Origin: Candidatus Ruminococcus equi
Lineage (GTDB): Bacteria; Bacillota; Clostridia; Oscillospirales; Acutalibacteraceae
DNA length: 35,544 bases
Direction: 5' to 3'
NCBI GenBank assembly: GCA_018065465.1
Contig: JAGHTC010000066.1
Coordinates: 1 to 35,544 of the forward strand
Under the pieces are notes generated by a model that saw only the letters and a list, made by a program, of their open reading frames with translations, did not search any database and was not told the origin of the DNA. The position numbers were made by a program, and so were the translations under genes. This document shows, piece after piece, positions 17,406 through 25,485 of the stretch (its first letter is position 1; each line of letters starts with the position of its first letter).

Positions 17406-19046
17406 TTTACAAAATCGCTTTATTGTTTTTCCGTCACGCTCTATCGTTTCTTTGAACATATCGTACGGACGAACCCAAAGTTCGTGTTCACCGTACAGCG
17501 CTTTGTATATTACCATTTTTTGCAGAGTTTCGCTGTCTTTTGCAAATCCTACAACTTCATATTCATTTCCCTTGAAATGACGATATTTTGCGCCTACTAC
17601 GATTTCTTCTTCGTCTTCAATATCAAATAATTGAATAGGTGTATTTTCTTTTTTAGAATTATTTTCCACACAAATACTGTAATCTTCATCAAAATTGATA
17701 GCAAAACTTCCGTCGTTTGCAATAAGAATTTTTGAAGTTTTCGGCTCAACATCAATGCTGAAATAACCGTTGCAGTCATACTTTGCGTTGTTGTTAAGCA
17801 CATCAGTCAGCACGCCGTTAAATCCTGTGTTAAATCCGATGTTTCTTGTTTCACCCGATTGGTTGAGAAGTACAAAAACACTCTGACCTTCGGTTTTCAT
17901 AGAATAGCAAAGTGACTCGAGTTGGATATTCTCATTTTTGTATTTACCGTATTTGAATGCCTCAAGGCTGTGCTTGATTTTAGATAATTTGCAGATATGT
18001 TCAAACAACCTCATATCAGGATTTTCAAGCGAGTTGAGATTTAACTCTCTTCTGACATCTTTGTCCGAATGATTTTGAACTTTTCCCTCAATCGCAAATT
18101 CACTTCCGTAGTAAATCGACGGTACACCCGGCATAGTAAACAGCAGGGTATAGAGGTTACAAAGCAATTCTTTGTCGCGTATCTGCGAAGCAACTCTTGT
18201 TACATCGTGGTTGTCCGCAAAGTTGTAGAGATAGAGGTTTTTGTACAGTCCCCAGTCGCCAAACTGTCTGTCAACCGAATGAGCAAATTCAAAGTAATTT
18301 TTGTCATTGTGACAAGAGAAAAGTGCCTTGTATACTTCGTAATTTGTAACAGAGTCAAGAGTTTCTGCGTTTGCCCAACGATTATAGTCACCGCTGACAA
18401 TCTCACCGAAAAGCCAAAAATCGGGCTTTTTGCTTTTGCAGGTGTAGCGAAGTTTTTTGAAAAATTCAATATCAACACAGTCGGCTGCGTCGAGTCTTAA
18501 TCCGTCAATGTCGAATTCATCTATCCAGAATTTTACACTGTCGAGAAGATAGTCGCACACTTCGTTGTTTTGAAGGTTAAGTTTAACAAGGTCATAGTGA
18601 CCTGCCCAACCTTCGTACGAGAAGTTGTCGCCTTTTGCACTCATACGGTCAAATCTGATGTTGTGAAACCAGTTTGTATATATGCTCGACATACCGTTTT
18701 GCTGAATATCTTTAAAAGCGAAGAAATCCCTGCCGACGTGGTTAAATACTCCGTCAAGCAGTATTCTTATACCGTTTTCGTGGAGAGTATCACAGATTTT
18801 CTTGAAAGAAGCATTATCGCCCAAACGAGAGTCGATTTTTCTGTAGTCTATCGTGTCATATCCGTGACAGGTGCTTTCAAAAACGGGATTGAAAAGTATT
18901 GTGTTAATTCCCATTTTCTTGAAATGCGGAATAAAGTCGTAGATTTTATCAAGACGGTAGGTAAGTTCAAAGTCGTTTCTATGCGGAGCACCGCAAAAAC
19001 CAAGCGGATAGATATTGTATATTACTGCGTCATTAATAAAGTTCAT
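17394..19046 (-). CDS. Intracellular GH13 glycosidase fused to a DUF1653 domain
   Basis: The 550-residue protein lacks a signal peptide, so it acts in the cytoplasm, probably on imported malto-oligosaccharides. The GH13 barrel carries LLDGVFNHVG, the nucleophile D186 (GLRLDAADCVD), the acid/base E215 (WLFGEI) and D281 (FADNHDVTR); PGVPSIYYGSE is typical of maltogenic amylase and neopullulanase relatives. No N-terminal CBM34-like domain is present. After the beta domain a linker rich in acidic residues leads to a C-terminal DUF1653 domain (about 485-550: GAKYRHFKGNEYEV...LWVRPYDMF), normally a stand-alone small protein. Exact specificity cannot be read from the motifs. The start follows AGGAG. 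The last codons and the stop lie in a repeat tract. Confidence 0.9.
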   Translation of the reverse strand: MNFINDAVIYNIYPLGFCGAPHRNDFELTYRLDKIYDFIPHFKKMGINTILFNPVFESTCHGYDTIDYRKIDSRLGDNASFKKICDTLHENGIRILLDGVFNHVGRDFFAFKDIQQNGMSSIYTNWFHNIRFDRMSAKGDNFSYEGWAGHYDLVKLNLQNNEVCDYLLDSVKFWIDEFDIDGLRLDAADCVDIEFFKKLRYTCKSKKPDFWLFGEIVSGDYNRWANAETLDSVTNYEVYKALFSCHNDKNYFEFAHSVDRQFGDWGLYKNLYLYNFADNHDVTRVASQIRDKELLCNLYTLLFTMPGVPSIYYGSEFAIEGKVQNHSDKDVRRELNLNSLENPDMRLFEHICKLSKIKHSLEAFKYGKYKNENIQLESLCYSMKTEGQSVFVLLNQSGETRNIGFNTGFNGVLTDVLNNNAKYDCNGYFSIDVEPKTSKILIANDGSFAINFDEDYSICVENNSKKENTPIQLFDIEDEEEIVVGAKYRHFKGNEYEVVGFAKDSETLQKMVIYKALYGEHELWVRPYDMFKETIERDGKTIKRFCKIDN

Positions 19047-19079
19047 AGTAAAACTCCTAAAATTTTTTGCGACTATAAG

Positions 19080-19106
19080 AGTATACCATTTTTTGCGTTA
19101 TGTCAA
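19080..19106 (-). promoter_or_regulatory. Candidate promoter of the GH13-DUF1653 gene
   Basis: On the minus strand a perfect TTGACA (19101-19106) and TATACT (19080-19085) with TGG before the -10, but the spacer is only 15 bases, which would weaken it unless the extended -10 dominates. Confidence 0.5.
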
Positions 19107-19128
19107 ATCAAAATGAAAATAAAAGTTG

Positions 19129-19157
19129 TTGAAATCATTAAAATTTTATGGTAAAAT
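19129..19157 (+). promoter_or_regulatory. Promoter of the 4-TM protein gene
   Basis: TTGAAA (19129-19134), 17 bases, TAAAAT (19152-19157), with TGG before the -10. Divergent from the GH13 promoter, with about 20 bases between them. Confidence 0.65.
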
Positions 19158-19179
19158 CAATTTATAAGGAGTGATACCA

Positions 19180-19626
19180 ATGGGACAATATCGAGGTAAC
19201 GAGTATGTTGAGCACCCTTCAGCAAAAAGAGTAAGAATACTTTTGATAGTATTGTACTTTTTGGAGATTTTAATTACTACTTTCCCTTTTTGCCATCTGC
19301 CTGACGGTGAGGGGAATCTCCGTGTTTTAACCGCTTTTCAGTGTATAATTCAGCCGGGCGGTTACGGCTCTCCCGAAGCGATAAAAACAGCACTCATCTG
19401 CGCTCCGCTTTTGCTTTTGCCCGCTGTATCATTTTTCTTCTGTATTCTTGATAAGAAGACAAATGCAAAGAATTTTGTAAGCGGTGCAACTTGTGTAATA
19501 AATACCTGCATTATCACTTTCGGCTTTGCGTCATATATCGATATCGGCGGAATTCTTTCAATAATTCTCTACATAATTTGCCTGTTCTTTACCGCTATGA
19601 GCTTTCAGGCTTCATCATTACAATAA
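19180..19626 (+). CDS. Four-helix membrane protein of unknown function
   Basis: I do not recognise this 148-residue protein. It has a polar N-terminus (MGQYRGNEYVEHPSAKR) and four predicted membrane helices at about 21-41, 70-90, 100-121 and 125-142. The first loop holds CHLPDGEGNLRV and CIIQPGGYGSPE. It has no catalytic signature. The ATG at 19180 is preferred over the GTG at 19171 because AAGGAG (19166-19171) overlaps the latter. It has its own promoter, diverges from the GH13 gene and is followed by a REP-like repeat and a terminator, so it is probably a single-gene unit. Confidence 0.7.
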   Translation: MGQYRGNEYVEHPSAKRVRILLIVLYFLEILITTFPFCHLPDGEGNLRVLTAFQCIIQPGGYGSPEAIKTALICAPLLLLPAVSFFFCILDKKTNAKNFVSGATCVINTCIITFGFASYIDIGGILSIILYIICLFFTAMSFQASSLQ

Positions 19627-19640
19627 ATTCCTCAACCTAT

Positions 19641-19697
19641 TAGTCGCCCCTTGTGAGGGAAGATGTCAAAACCAACGGTTTTGACAGAGGGGTAGTT
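19641..19697 (+). repeat. REP-like double-hairpin repeat, copy 2
   Basis: TTAGTCGCCCCTTGTGAGGG at the left and AGAGGGGTAGT at the right match the other two copies, but the second hairpin is replaced by a longer one (TGTCAAAACC-AAC-GGTTTTGACA). The change keeps pairing, which argues that structure is what is conserved. Confidence 0.75.
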
Positions 19698-19701
19698 TTT
19701 T

Positions 19702-19730
19702 CGGCTCACTATTGAAGTGAGCCGTTTGTT
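19702..19730 (+). terminator. Terminator after the 4-TM protein gene
   Basis: CGGCTCACT pairs with AGTGAGCCG around ATTGA, followed by TTTGTT. It comes directly after the REP-like copy. Confidence 0.75.
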
Positions 19731-19771
19731 ATACCTCTAAATATTTTTTCATATATTCCAATGGTGAGTAT

Positions 19772-20146
19772 ATGAAAGTTTTAATTCGAAAAAAGAAATA
19801 TAAAACCGCACTAATTATATTTTTATCATTATGCCTTGTTTTTCTTTGCTCCTGCGAAAGAGTGATTATTACAGAGAAAGACGAGTTATCTATGAACAAA
19901 TGGCAAAAGGAAACAGAAAGTTCAAGTATAATAACTCTCGAATTCATTGATGACAACGCAAGGTTTACAGTAGAAAAAGACGGCACAAAAGCCCTCGTTC
20001 TATATGGGCTGTGTGTTCTTGATGATGAAAAGTTTTTTATAATAGACAGAGAAACACATACACCTTTTAAATTTATCTATGAGTTAAGCGGCGACAGCGT
20101 TTTGCTGACTTATGACGAAAATTCTGTGACATTAGATAAATTATAA
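19772..20146 (+). CDS. Small predicted lipoprotein of unknown function
   Basis: A 124-residue product with a basic N-terminus, a hydrophobic signal (about 12-26) and a lipobox-like LCSC ending at C28, predicting lipid attachment and an extracytoplasmic location. The mature part is about 95 residues with alternating beta-like stretches (SIITLEFIDDNARFTVEKDG, KFFIIDRETH, SVLLTYDENSVTL), suggestive of a small beta-barrel or sandwich. I do not recognise a family. The start at 19772 follows GGTGAG. No clear promoter is seen. The formate-type transporter starts 63 bases downstream. Confidence 0.7.
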   Translation: MKVLIRKKKYKTALIIFLSLCLVFLCSCERVIITEKDELSMNKWQKETESSSIITLEFIDDNARFTVEKDGTKALVLYGLCVLDDEKFFIIDRETHTPFKFIYELSGDSVLLTYDENSVTLDKL

Positions 20147-20168
20147 TTCCCTAAAATGTGTTATTTTT

Positions 20169-20202
20169 CCCTTGCTTTCGTTTATTATAAGCAAAGGGGA
20201 GA
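20169..20202 (+). promoter_or_regulatory. Hairpin that would mask the ribosome binding site of the transporter gene
   Basis: CCCTTGCTT (from 20169) pairs, with one bulged A, with AAGCAAAGGG (about 20189-20199). The right arm contains the ribosome binding site AAGGGGAG of the next gene. This could be a translational switch or thermometer-like control, or simply the end of a leader; base pairing is seen, the role is inferred. Confidence 0.4.
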
Positions 20203-20209
20203 TGATAAT

Positions 20210-20857
20210 ATGAAAATATTGAAAAACTTTTGCCTTGCAATGCTTGCGGGAATAATGATTTCCATAGGCGGTGTTGTATTTGTTGCCTGTGTCGGTATGG
20301 AAAGCAAGATAGTCGGCTCGATTTTCTTTGCTTTGGGTTTGACCGTCATTTTGATGCAGGGATACTTGCTCTTTACGGGCAAAACAGCCTATGTATTTGA
20401 GAATAAACCCTCCTATCTAGGTGATTTGCTTCTTATCTGGCTCGGTAACCTTGTCGGCTGTATATTAGTAGGACTTTGTGTATACTTTGCTTTGCCGAAT
20501 TTGTCACAAACAGCAAACGAACTGTGTTTGAAAAAAATGACTCAAACACCGTGGCAGACGATTGTTCTCGGCGCTTTGTGCGGAATACTCGTCTATATCG
20601 CAGTCGATTATTATAAAACGCACAGCGATAAACATTCTATCGAAAAATACCTTTTGGTTTTCACCTGCGTTCCTATATTCATAATTTGCGGATTTGAACA
20701 CTCCGTTGCGGATATGTTCTACTTTGCCGCGTCATCCGATTTGTTGCTCTTCACAGGGCAGGGAATATGCTACATACTCCTTGTGTCACTGGGAAACTTA
20801 GTCGGAGCGATTGTTTTCCATTCACTTCGCAAATTCGCACAGTCAAAAACAAAATAA
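20210..20857 (+). CDS. Formate/nitrite transporter (FNT) family channel
   Basis: FNT proteins are pentameric membrane channels for formate, nitrite or similar small anions. The 215-residue product is short for the family (usually 250-290) but keeps about six hydrophobic segments, the loop motif LLFTGKTAYVF, the LGNLVGC and SLGNLVGAIVF repeats characteristic of the half-helices, and GFEHSVADMF, which contains the pore histidine. The family consensus there is HSVAN, so the aspartate after the alanine is unusual. Formate is a likely substrate in a fermentative gut organism, but nitrite or hydrosulfide cannot be excluded. The ATG at 20210 follows AAGGGGAG; an upstream in-frame start at 20156 lacks one. 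Confidence 0.88.
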   Translation: MKILKNFCLAMLAGIMISIGGVVFVACVGMESKIVGSIFFALGLTVILMQGYLLFTGKTAYVFENKPSYLGDLLLIWLGNLVGCILVGLCVYFALPNLSQTANELCLKKMTQTPWQTIVLGALCGILVYIAVDYYKTHSDKHSIEKYLLVFTCVPIFIICGFEHSVADMFYFAASSDLLLFTGQGICYILLVSLGNLVGAIVFHSLRKFAQSKTK

Positions 20858-20870
20858 GATTGTTATCACT

Positions 20871-20925
20871 TAGCCTCCCCTTGTCAGGGGAGGTGGCAAG
20901 CCGCTAGGCTTGTCGAAGGGGTAGT
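20871..20925 (+). repeat. REP-like double-hairpin repeat, copy 3
   Basis: TAGCCTCCCCTTGTCAGGGG at the left and GAAGGGGTAGT at the right; hairpins CCTCCCCT-TGTC-AGGGGAGG and CAAGCC-GCTA-GGCTTG. Same orientation as the other two copies, again directly after a gene and before a terminator. Confidence 0.8.
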
Positions 20926-20934
20926 CTGAAATTC

Positions 20935-20960
20935 ACCGCAGTTTATCTGCGGTTTTTTTC
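20935..20960 (+). terminator. Terminator after the FNT gene
   Basis: ACCGCAG pairs with CTGCGGT around TTTAT and is followed by a T-run (TTTTTTC). Confidence 0.88.
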
Positions 20961-20980
20961 TGCCTTTTTGTATATATATG

Positions 20981-21009
20981 TTGATATATATATTGAATTG
21001 TGATATAAT
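20981..21009 (+). promoter_or_regulatory. Promoter of the long ruvC-to-CPBP run
   Basis: TTGATA (20981-20986), 17 bases, TATAAT (21004-21009), with TGA before the -10. It is 54 bases before the ruvC start and is the only strong promoter I find before 34.8 kb on this strand. Confidence 0.78.
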
Positions 21010-21062
21010 AAAAAATAATTATGGGCAAATATGTACTTTTTCTGTTTGAGAGGCGATAAATA

Positions 21063-21566
21063 TTGAGAATTCTCGGTATTGACCCCGGTTATGCAATAGT
21101 CGGTTGGGGTGTAATTGATTTTCAAAAAAATATCTCCAAACCTGTTGCTTTCGGTGCGATTACCACAAAAGCACACACCGATTTCAATTTCCGCCTACAA
21201 CAGATTTACGACAATATGCTCGGCATTATTGAACAGTTCAAACCGAGTGTTGTTTCTATCGAAAAACTCTATTTTACAAGCAACAAAACAACAGCGATAA
21301 AAGTTGCCCAGGCAAGAGGAGTTATCCTCCTTGCCTGTCAACAAAAAGGAATAGAAGTTTTCGAGTATACTCCTTTGCAGGTCAAAACCGCCGTAACAGG
21401 CTACGGCAAAGCCCAAAAGCACCAGGTTATGGAAATGACAAGAAAACTCTTAAGGCTAAAAGAAATCCCCAAGCCCGACGACACAGCAGACGCGTTGGCT
21501 CTTGCAATTTGCCATACCCAAGCAGGCTCAACCACATTAAGATTTTTACTGAATAACGAGGGATAA
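21063..21566 (+). CDS. ruvC: RuvC, Holliday junction resolvase
   Basis: RuvC is a dimeric endonuclease that cuts Holliday junctions made during recombinational repair, acting with RuvAB. The 167-residue protein has the four catalytic carboxylates in their expected places: D7 (GIDPGYAIVGWG), E67 (VVSIEKLYF), and D140 and D143 (KPDDTADALALAICH). The start codon is TTG at 21063, with AGAGGCG about 8 bases upstream; no ATG is available in a suitable position. ruvA follows after 2 bases and ruvB after that, the standard gene order. Confidence 0.96.
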   Translation: MRILGIDPGYAIVGWGVIDFQKNISKPVAFGAITTKAHTDFNFRLQQIYDNMLGIIEQFKPSVVSIEKLYFTSNKTTAIKVAQARGVILLACQQKGIEVFEYTPLQVKTAVTGYGKAQKHQVMEMTRKLLRLKEIPKPDDTADALALAICHTQAGSTTLRFLLNNEG

Positions 21567-21568
21567 CT

Positions 21569-22168
21569 ATGATATATTCTGTTCGAGGTACCTGTATACA
21601 TACTGAACTTTCCGCTTGTGCTATGGCGGTTGTGGAATGCGGCGGCGTAGGCTACAGAGTACAGACTTCACTTTCTTCTTTGCAACAGATAAAAAAGGGC
21701 AGCGAAATCACCCTTTATACATATCTTTCCGTAAGGGAAGACGCAATGGAACTTTTCGGTTTTGTCAGCAAAGCTGAACTTGCGACATTTAAAATGCTCA
21801 TCGGTATCAACGGCGTAGGTCCGAAGGTCGCTATCGCTATGCTTTCCGCATTGACAAGCGAGCAGATTGCCATGTCCGTTGCATCAAATGACTACAAAAC
21901 TTTGACAAGAGCAAACGGCGTCGGACCGAAACTTGCCCAGCGTATTGTCCTTGAACTCAAAGACAAAATCAAAGGTATGGAAGTCGACACTTCCGACAGC
22001 GTTTCTATGGGTACGGTAATTGCGGATACGGGAAATATTTCAAAAGCCGTCGGTGCTTTGGCTGTGCTCGGTTTTTCTTCTGCCGATGTAACGCCTGTCT
22101 TGTCAAAACTTGACCCGACACTCCCTGTTGAAATGTTAGTACAACAAACACTTCGTATGTTGAAATAA
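21569..22168 (+). CDS. ruvA: RuvA, Holliday junction DNA-binding subunit
   Basis: RuvA tetramers hold the four-way junction and load RuvB. The 199-residue protein shows the OB-fold N-terminal domain (about 1-62, MIYSVRGTC...VGYRVQTS), two helix-hairpin-helix motifs (FKMLIGINGVGPKVAIAML and LTRANGVGPKLAQRIV) and a small C-terminal RuvB-binding domain after a flexible linker (AVGALAVLGFSSADV). It starts 2 bases after the ruvC stop; GAGGG at the end of ruvC serves as ribosome binding site. Confidence 0.97.
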   Translation: MIYSVRGTCIHTELSACAMAVVECGGVGYRVQTSLSSLQQIKKGSEITLYTYLSVREDAMELFGFVSKAELATFKMLIGINGVGPKVAIAMLSALTSEQIAMSVASNDYKTLTRANGVGPKLAQRIVLELKDKIKGMEVDTSDSVSMGTVIADTGNISKAVGALAVLGFSSADVTPVLSKLDPTLPVEMLVQQTLRMLK

Positions 22169-22179
22169 GGTGATAATTT

Positions 22180-23247
22180 ATGGATTACCAAAACAATTTT
22201 GAAATGGATTTTGAAGACCGCTTGGTAGATACTTCCGAGATTCCTTCGGATGCCTATGAAATCGATAACCCCCTGCGCCCGCAGACACTCGATGAATACA
22301 TAGGTCAGGAAAAAGTAAAAGAAAATTTGCGTGTATTTATGGAAGCCGCAAAAAAGCGTAAAGAACCTATCGACCATATTCTTCTTTACGGCCCTCCGGG
22401 ACTCGGCAAAACCACACTTGCAAAAATTATTGCAAACGAAATGGGCGTTGATTTCAGGCTGACTTCCGGCCCCGCTATAGAAAAGCCCGGAAACCTTGCG
22501 TCCTTGCTTACAAAGCTCAACGAACAGGATGTACTTTTTATTGATGAAATTCACCGCCTGCCAAGAGTGGTTGAAGAAGTCCTCTATCCCGCTATGGAAG
22601 ATTTTAATATTCAGATTATCACGGGCAAAGGACTTTCAGCAGACAGGATTGATATTCCGCTTCCTAAGTTCACTCTCATCGGTGCAACTACAAGGGCAGG
22701 ACAACTCACAGCACCTTTGCGTGACCGTTTTGGAGTCGTACTGCGACTTGAAATGTATTCACCGAAAGAACTGTCTCAGATTGTCACCCGAAGTGCAAAT
22801 ATACTTTCTTGCAATATCGACGAAGACGCCTCGCTTGAAATCGCATCCCGTTCACGAGGTACACCTCGAATTGCCAACAGGCTGTTAAAAAGAGTCCGTG
22901 ACTTCTCCGAAATTAAGGATGAAGAATCAATTTCCCTTGATACCGCAAGAGAAGCCCTCGATAAGTTAGAAATTGACGAACTCGGACTTGACCAAAACGA
23001 CAGAAGAATGCTAAACGCTATGATTAAATATTATCGTGGCGGTCCTGTCGGACTTGAAACACTCGCCGCCGCAATCGGTGAAGAAGCGGTGACGATAGAA
23101 GATGTATATGAGCCGTATCTTATGCAGATTGGCTTTTTATCAAGAACACCCCGTGGCAGATGTGTAACTGCCGCAGCATATCAGCATTTAGGATTTGAAG
23201 TGCCCTCTGACACAGCAGCGGCACAAGGAAGTCTTTTTGAAAATTAA
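22180..23247 (+). CDS. ruvB: RuvB, Holliday junction branch-migration ATPase
   Basis: RuvB is the hexameric AAA+ motor that drives branch migration with RuvA. The 355-residue sequence has Walker A GPPGLGKT (71-78), Walker B with IDEIH (121-125), sensor 1 GATTRAG, and the arginine-finger region PLRDRFG, followed by the winged-helix C-terminal domain ([29 protein letters not shown]...[10 protein letters not shown]). A ribosome binding site AAGGTGAT precedes the ATG. It lies 11 bases downstream of ruvA. Confidence 0.98.
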   Translation: MDYQNNFEMDFEDRLVDTSEIPSDAYEIDNPLRPQTLDEYIGQEKVKENLRVFMEAAKKRKEPIDHILLYGPPGLGKTTLAKIIANEMGVDFRLTSGPAIEKPGNLASLLTKLNEQDVLFIDEIHRLPRVVEEVLYPAMEDFNIQIITGKGLSADRIDIPLPKFTLIGATTRAGQLTAPLRDRFGVVLRLEMYSPKELSQIVTRSANILSCNIDEDASLEIASRSRGTPRIANRLLKRVRDFSEIKDEESISLDTAREALDKLEIDELGLDQNDRRMLNAMIKYYRGGPVGLETLAAAIGEEAVTIEDVYEPYLMQIGFLSRTPRGRCVTAAAYQHLGFEVPSDTAAAQGSLFEN

Positions 23248-23259
23248 GGAGGAAAAATT

Positions 23260-24609
23260 ATGGGTAGATTATTCGGTACAGACGGTGCACGAGGCATCGC
23301 CAACAAAGAATTAACATGCGAACTCGCTATGAATATCGGCAAAGCTGCCGCTATGGTGCTTATCAACGACGAAGTTGAGCATCCGACATTTTTGATAGGA
23401 AAGGATACAAGACTTTCGGGTGATATGCTCGAAGGCGCACTTATTGCGGGACTTTGTTCTGTCGGTGCAAATGTAAAACTTCTGGGCGTTGTTCCCACTC
23501 CCGCCGTAGCCTATCTTATCGGCAAGTACAAAGCCGATGCGGGTATTATGATTTCCGCATCACACAACCCCTACGAATTCAACGGAATTAAGATTTTTTC
23601 ATCCGAGGGATATAAACTTCCCGACGACCTCGAAGAAAGTATAGAAAGCATAGTAATTGACCATAGTACGCCGTATGCTTATGCCGATTTTGACGGAATC
23701 GGTACAGTTGAAAGAGTAGAGTCCGCCGCAGATGACTATATAGAACATGTTGTTGAAACAATAGACTACGATTTGTCAGGTATGGAAATTGCCCTTGATT
23801 GCTCCAACGGTTCGTCATCCGTCACAGCCGAAAAGTTGTTCACAAAATTAGGTGCAAAAGTTCATATGCTCCACGATAACCCCGACGGCATAAATATTAA
23901 CAAAGACTGTGGCTCAACCCATATGGAAAGCCTTATGCAGTATGTAAAAGATAACAACCTCGACGCAGGTCTTGCTTTTGACGGCGACGCCGACAGATGC
24001 CTTGCCGTTGATGACAAGGGACAACTTGTTGACGGTGACTATATCATCGCTATATGTGCTCTTGATTTGAAAAGCCAGGGCAAGTTAAAGAGAAATGCAG
24101 TTGTCGGTACTGTAATGACAAATATGGGCTTTAACAAATTCTGTGAGGCAAACGGAATGAACTTTGTTTCCACCGCTGTCGGTGACAGATATGTTTTGGA
24201 AGCCATGCTTCGTGAAGGCTACAACATCGGCGGTGAGCAAAGCGGTCACGTTATCTACCTTGACTATGCAACAACAGGTGACGGCGAACTTACAGGCGCC
24301 CATCTTTTGAGCCTTATCAACCGCAGAAATGCAAAACTTTCCTCAATAGCAACCCTTATGGAACGCTATCCTCAAGTCCTCATCAATGTAAAGATAACAA
24401 ACGAGGGTAAAGTACATTTCTACACAGATAAAGAGATAAAAACAGCAATAAAAAGTATAGCCGAAACCTTGGGTGACAGGGGAAGAATCCTTGTCCGCGT
24501 TTCGGGTACAGAGCCACTTGTCAGAGTAATGCTCGAGGGCGAAGACTACGACGAAATCGAGTCTTTGGCACAGAAAATGGCAAATATAGTTAAGGGAAGA
24601 CTCGGATAA
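23260..24609 (+). CDS. glmM: Phosphoglucosamine mutase
   Basis: GlmM converts glucosamine-6-phosphate to glucosamine-1-phosphate on the way to UDP-GlcNAc for peptidoglycan. The 449-residue protein begins with GRLFGTDGARG, has the phosphoserine loop ISASHNPYEFNG (S101), the Mg2+ loop DGDADRC, the sugar-binding GGEQSGH and the phosphate-binding RVSGTEPLVRVM. A strong AAGGAGG precedes the ATG. It is embedded between ruvB and a methyltransferase gene, whose ATG overlaps its stop by one base. In many Firmicutes glmM instead follows cdaA/ybbR, so this is a different context. Confidence 0.96.
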   Translation: MGRLFGTDGARGIANKELTCELAMNIGKAAAMVLINDEVEHPTFLIGKDTRLSGDMLEGALIAGLCSVGANVKLLGVVPTPAVAYLIGKYKADAGIMISASHNPYEFNGIKIFSSEGYKLPDDLEESIESIVIDHSTPYAYADFDGIGTVERVESAADDYIEHVVETIDYDLSGMEIALDCSNGSSSVTAEKLFTKLGAKVHMLHDNPDGININKDCGSTHMESLMQYVKDNNLDAGLAFDGDADRCLAVDDKGQLVDGDYIIAICALDLKSQGKLKRNAVVGTVMTNMGFNKFCEANGMNFVSTAVGDRYVLEAMLREGYNIGGEQSGHVIYLDYATTGDGELTGAHLLSLINRRNAKLSSIATLMERYPQVLINVKITNEGKVHFYTDKEIKTAIKSIAETLGDRGRILVRVSGTEPLVRVMLEGEDYDEIESLAQKMANIVKGRLG

Positions 24610-25475
24610 TGCGCGTTTCTGATAAATGGACAGACTACGAACTTATTGATACATCTTCGGGCGAACGCCTTGAGCGGTGGAAAGATATCATCCTTATCCG
24701 TCCCGACCCGTCTGTAATTTGGGATACCGAAAAGAAAAATCCATTGTGGCACGATGCCCACGCAAGGTATTGCCGTTCAAATTCGGGCGGAGGGCATTGG
24801 CAGGTTTATAAGAAAATTCCCGATGTGTGGAAAATGCGTTATGAAAATCTTGTTTTCAACGTAAAGCCGATGGGATTTAAACACACCGGTATTTTCCCCG
24901 AGCAGGCGGTCAACTGGGATTTTGCGTCGGATATTATCAAAAAATCCGACAGACAACTCAATGTGCTGAATTTATTCGGATATACAGGCTGTGCAACTCT
25001 TGCTTGTTTAAACGCAGGTGCAAAAGTTTGCCATGTTGATGCATCAAAAGGTATGGTAGCCTGGGCAAAGGAAAACAGCGTTGAGTCAAAACTTAGTGAC
25101 AAACCCGTGCGCTGGCTTGTTGACGATTGTATCAAGTTCGTAGCAAGGGAACAGCGGCGCGGCAATAAATACGACGCTATCATTATGGACCCGCCGTCTT
25201 ACGGTCGCGGTCCCGGTGGCGAAGTATGGAAATTGGAAGAAAATTTATTTTCTTTATTAGAATTATGCAAAACCGTTTTATCGGATAATCCAGCATTTTT
25301 TATATTAAATTCTTACACAACGGGGCTTTCTCCGTCTGTAATGGAATATATGCTGGGTACAATACTTATAAAAGATTTCGGCGGAAAAGTCAGTTCAAGC
25401 GAAATAGGACTGAAAGTAACGCAAACTAATATGATTTTGCCTTGCGGTAGTACCGCAATTTGGCAAAGAAATTAA
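24609..25475 (+). CDS. Class I SAM-dependent methyltransferase (RlmI/RlmK-like)
   Basis: The 288-residue protein resembles the rRNA cytosine/guanine methyltransferases of the RlmI/RlmK group (COG1092 type). The SAM-binding fold is at about 118-240: [20 protein letters not shown] (motif I), [17 protein letters not shown] (motif II), and the catalytic-type [13 protein letters not shown] (motif IV). The N-terminal part ([16 protein letters not shown]) is typical of a subgroup without the PUA domain. The target RNA is not determinable here. It overlaps the glmM stop (TAATG), so translation is coupled; no independent ribosome binding site is strong. Confidence 0.85.
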   Translation: MRVSDKWTDYELIDTSSGERLERWKDIILIRPDPSVIWDTEKKNPLWHDAHARYCRSNSGGGHWQVYKKIPDVWKMRYENLVFNVKPMGFKHTGIFPEQAVNWDFASDIIKKSDRQLNVLNLFGYTGCATLACLNAGAKVCHVDASKGMVAWAKENSVESKLSDKPVRWLVDDCIKFVAREQRRGNKYDAIIMDPPSYGRGPGGEVWKLEENLFSLLELCKTVLSDNPAFFILNSYTTGLSPSVMEYMLGTILIKDFGGKVSSSEIGLKVTQTNMILPCGSTAIWQRN

Positions 25476-25485
25476 GGAGATATTA

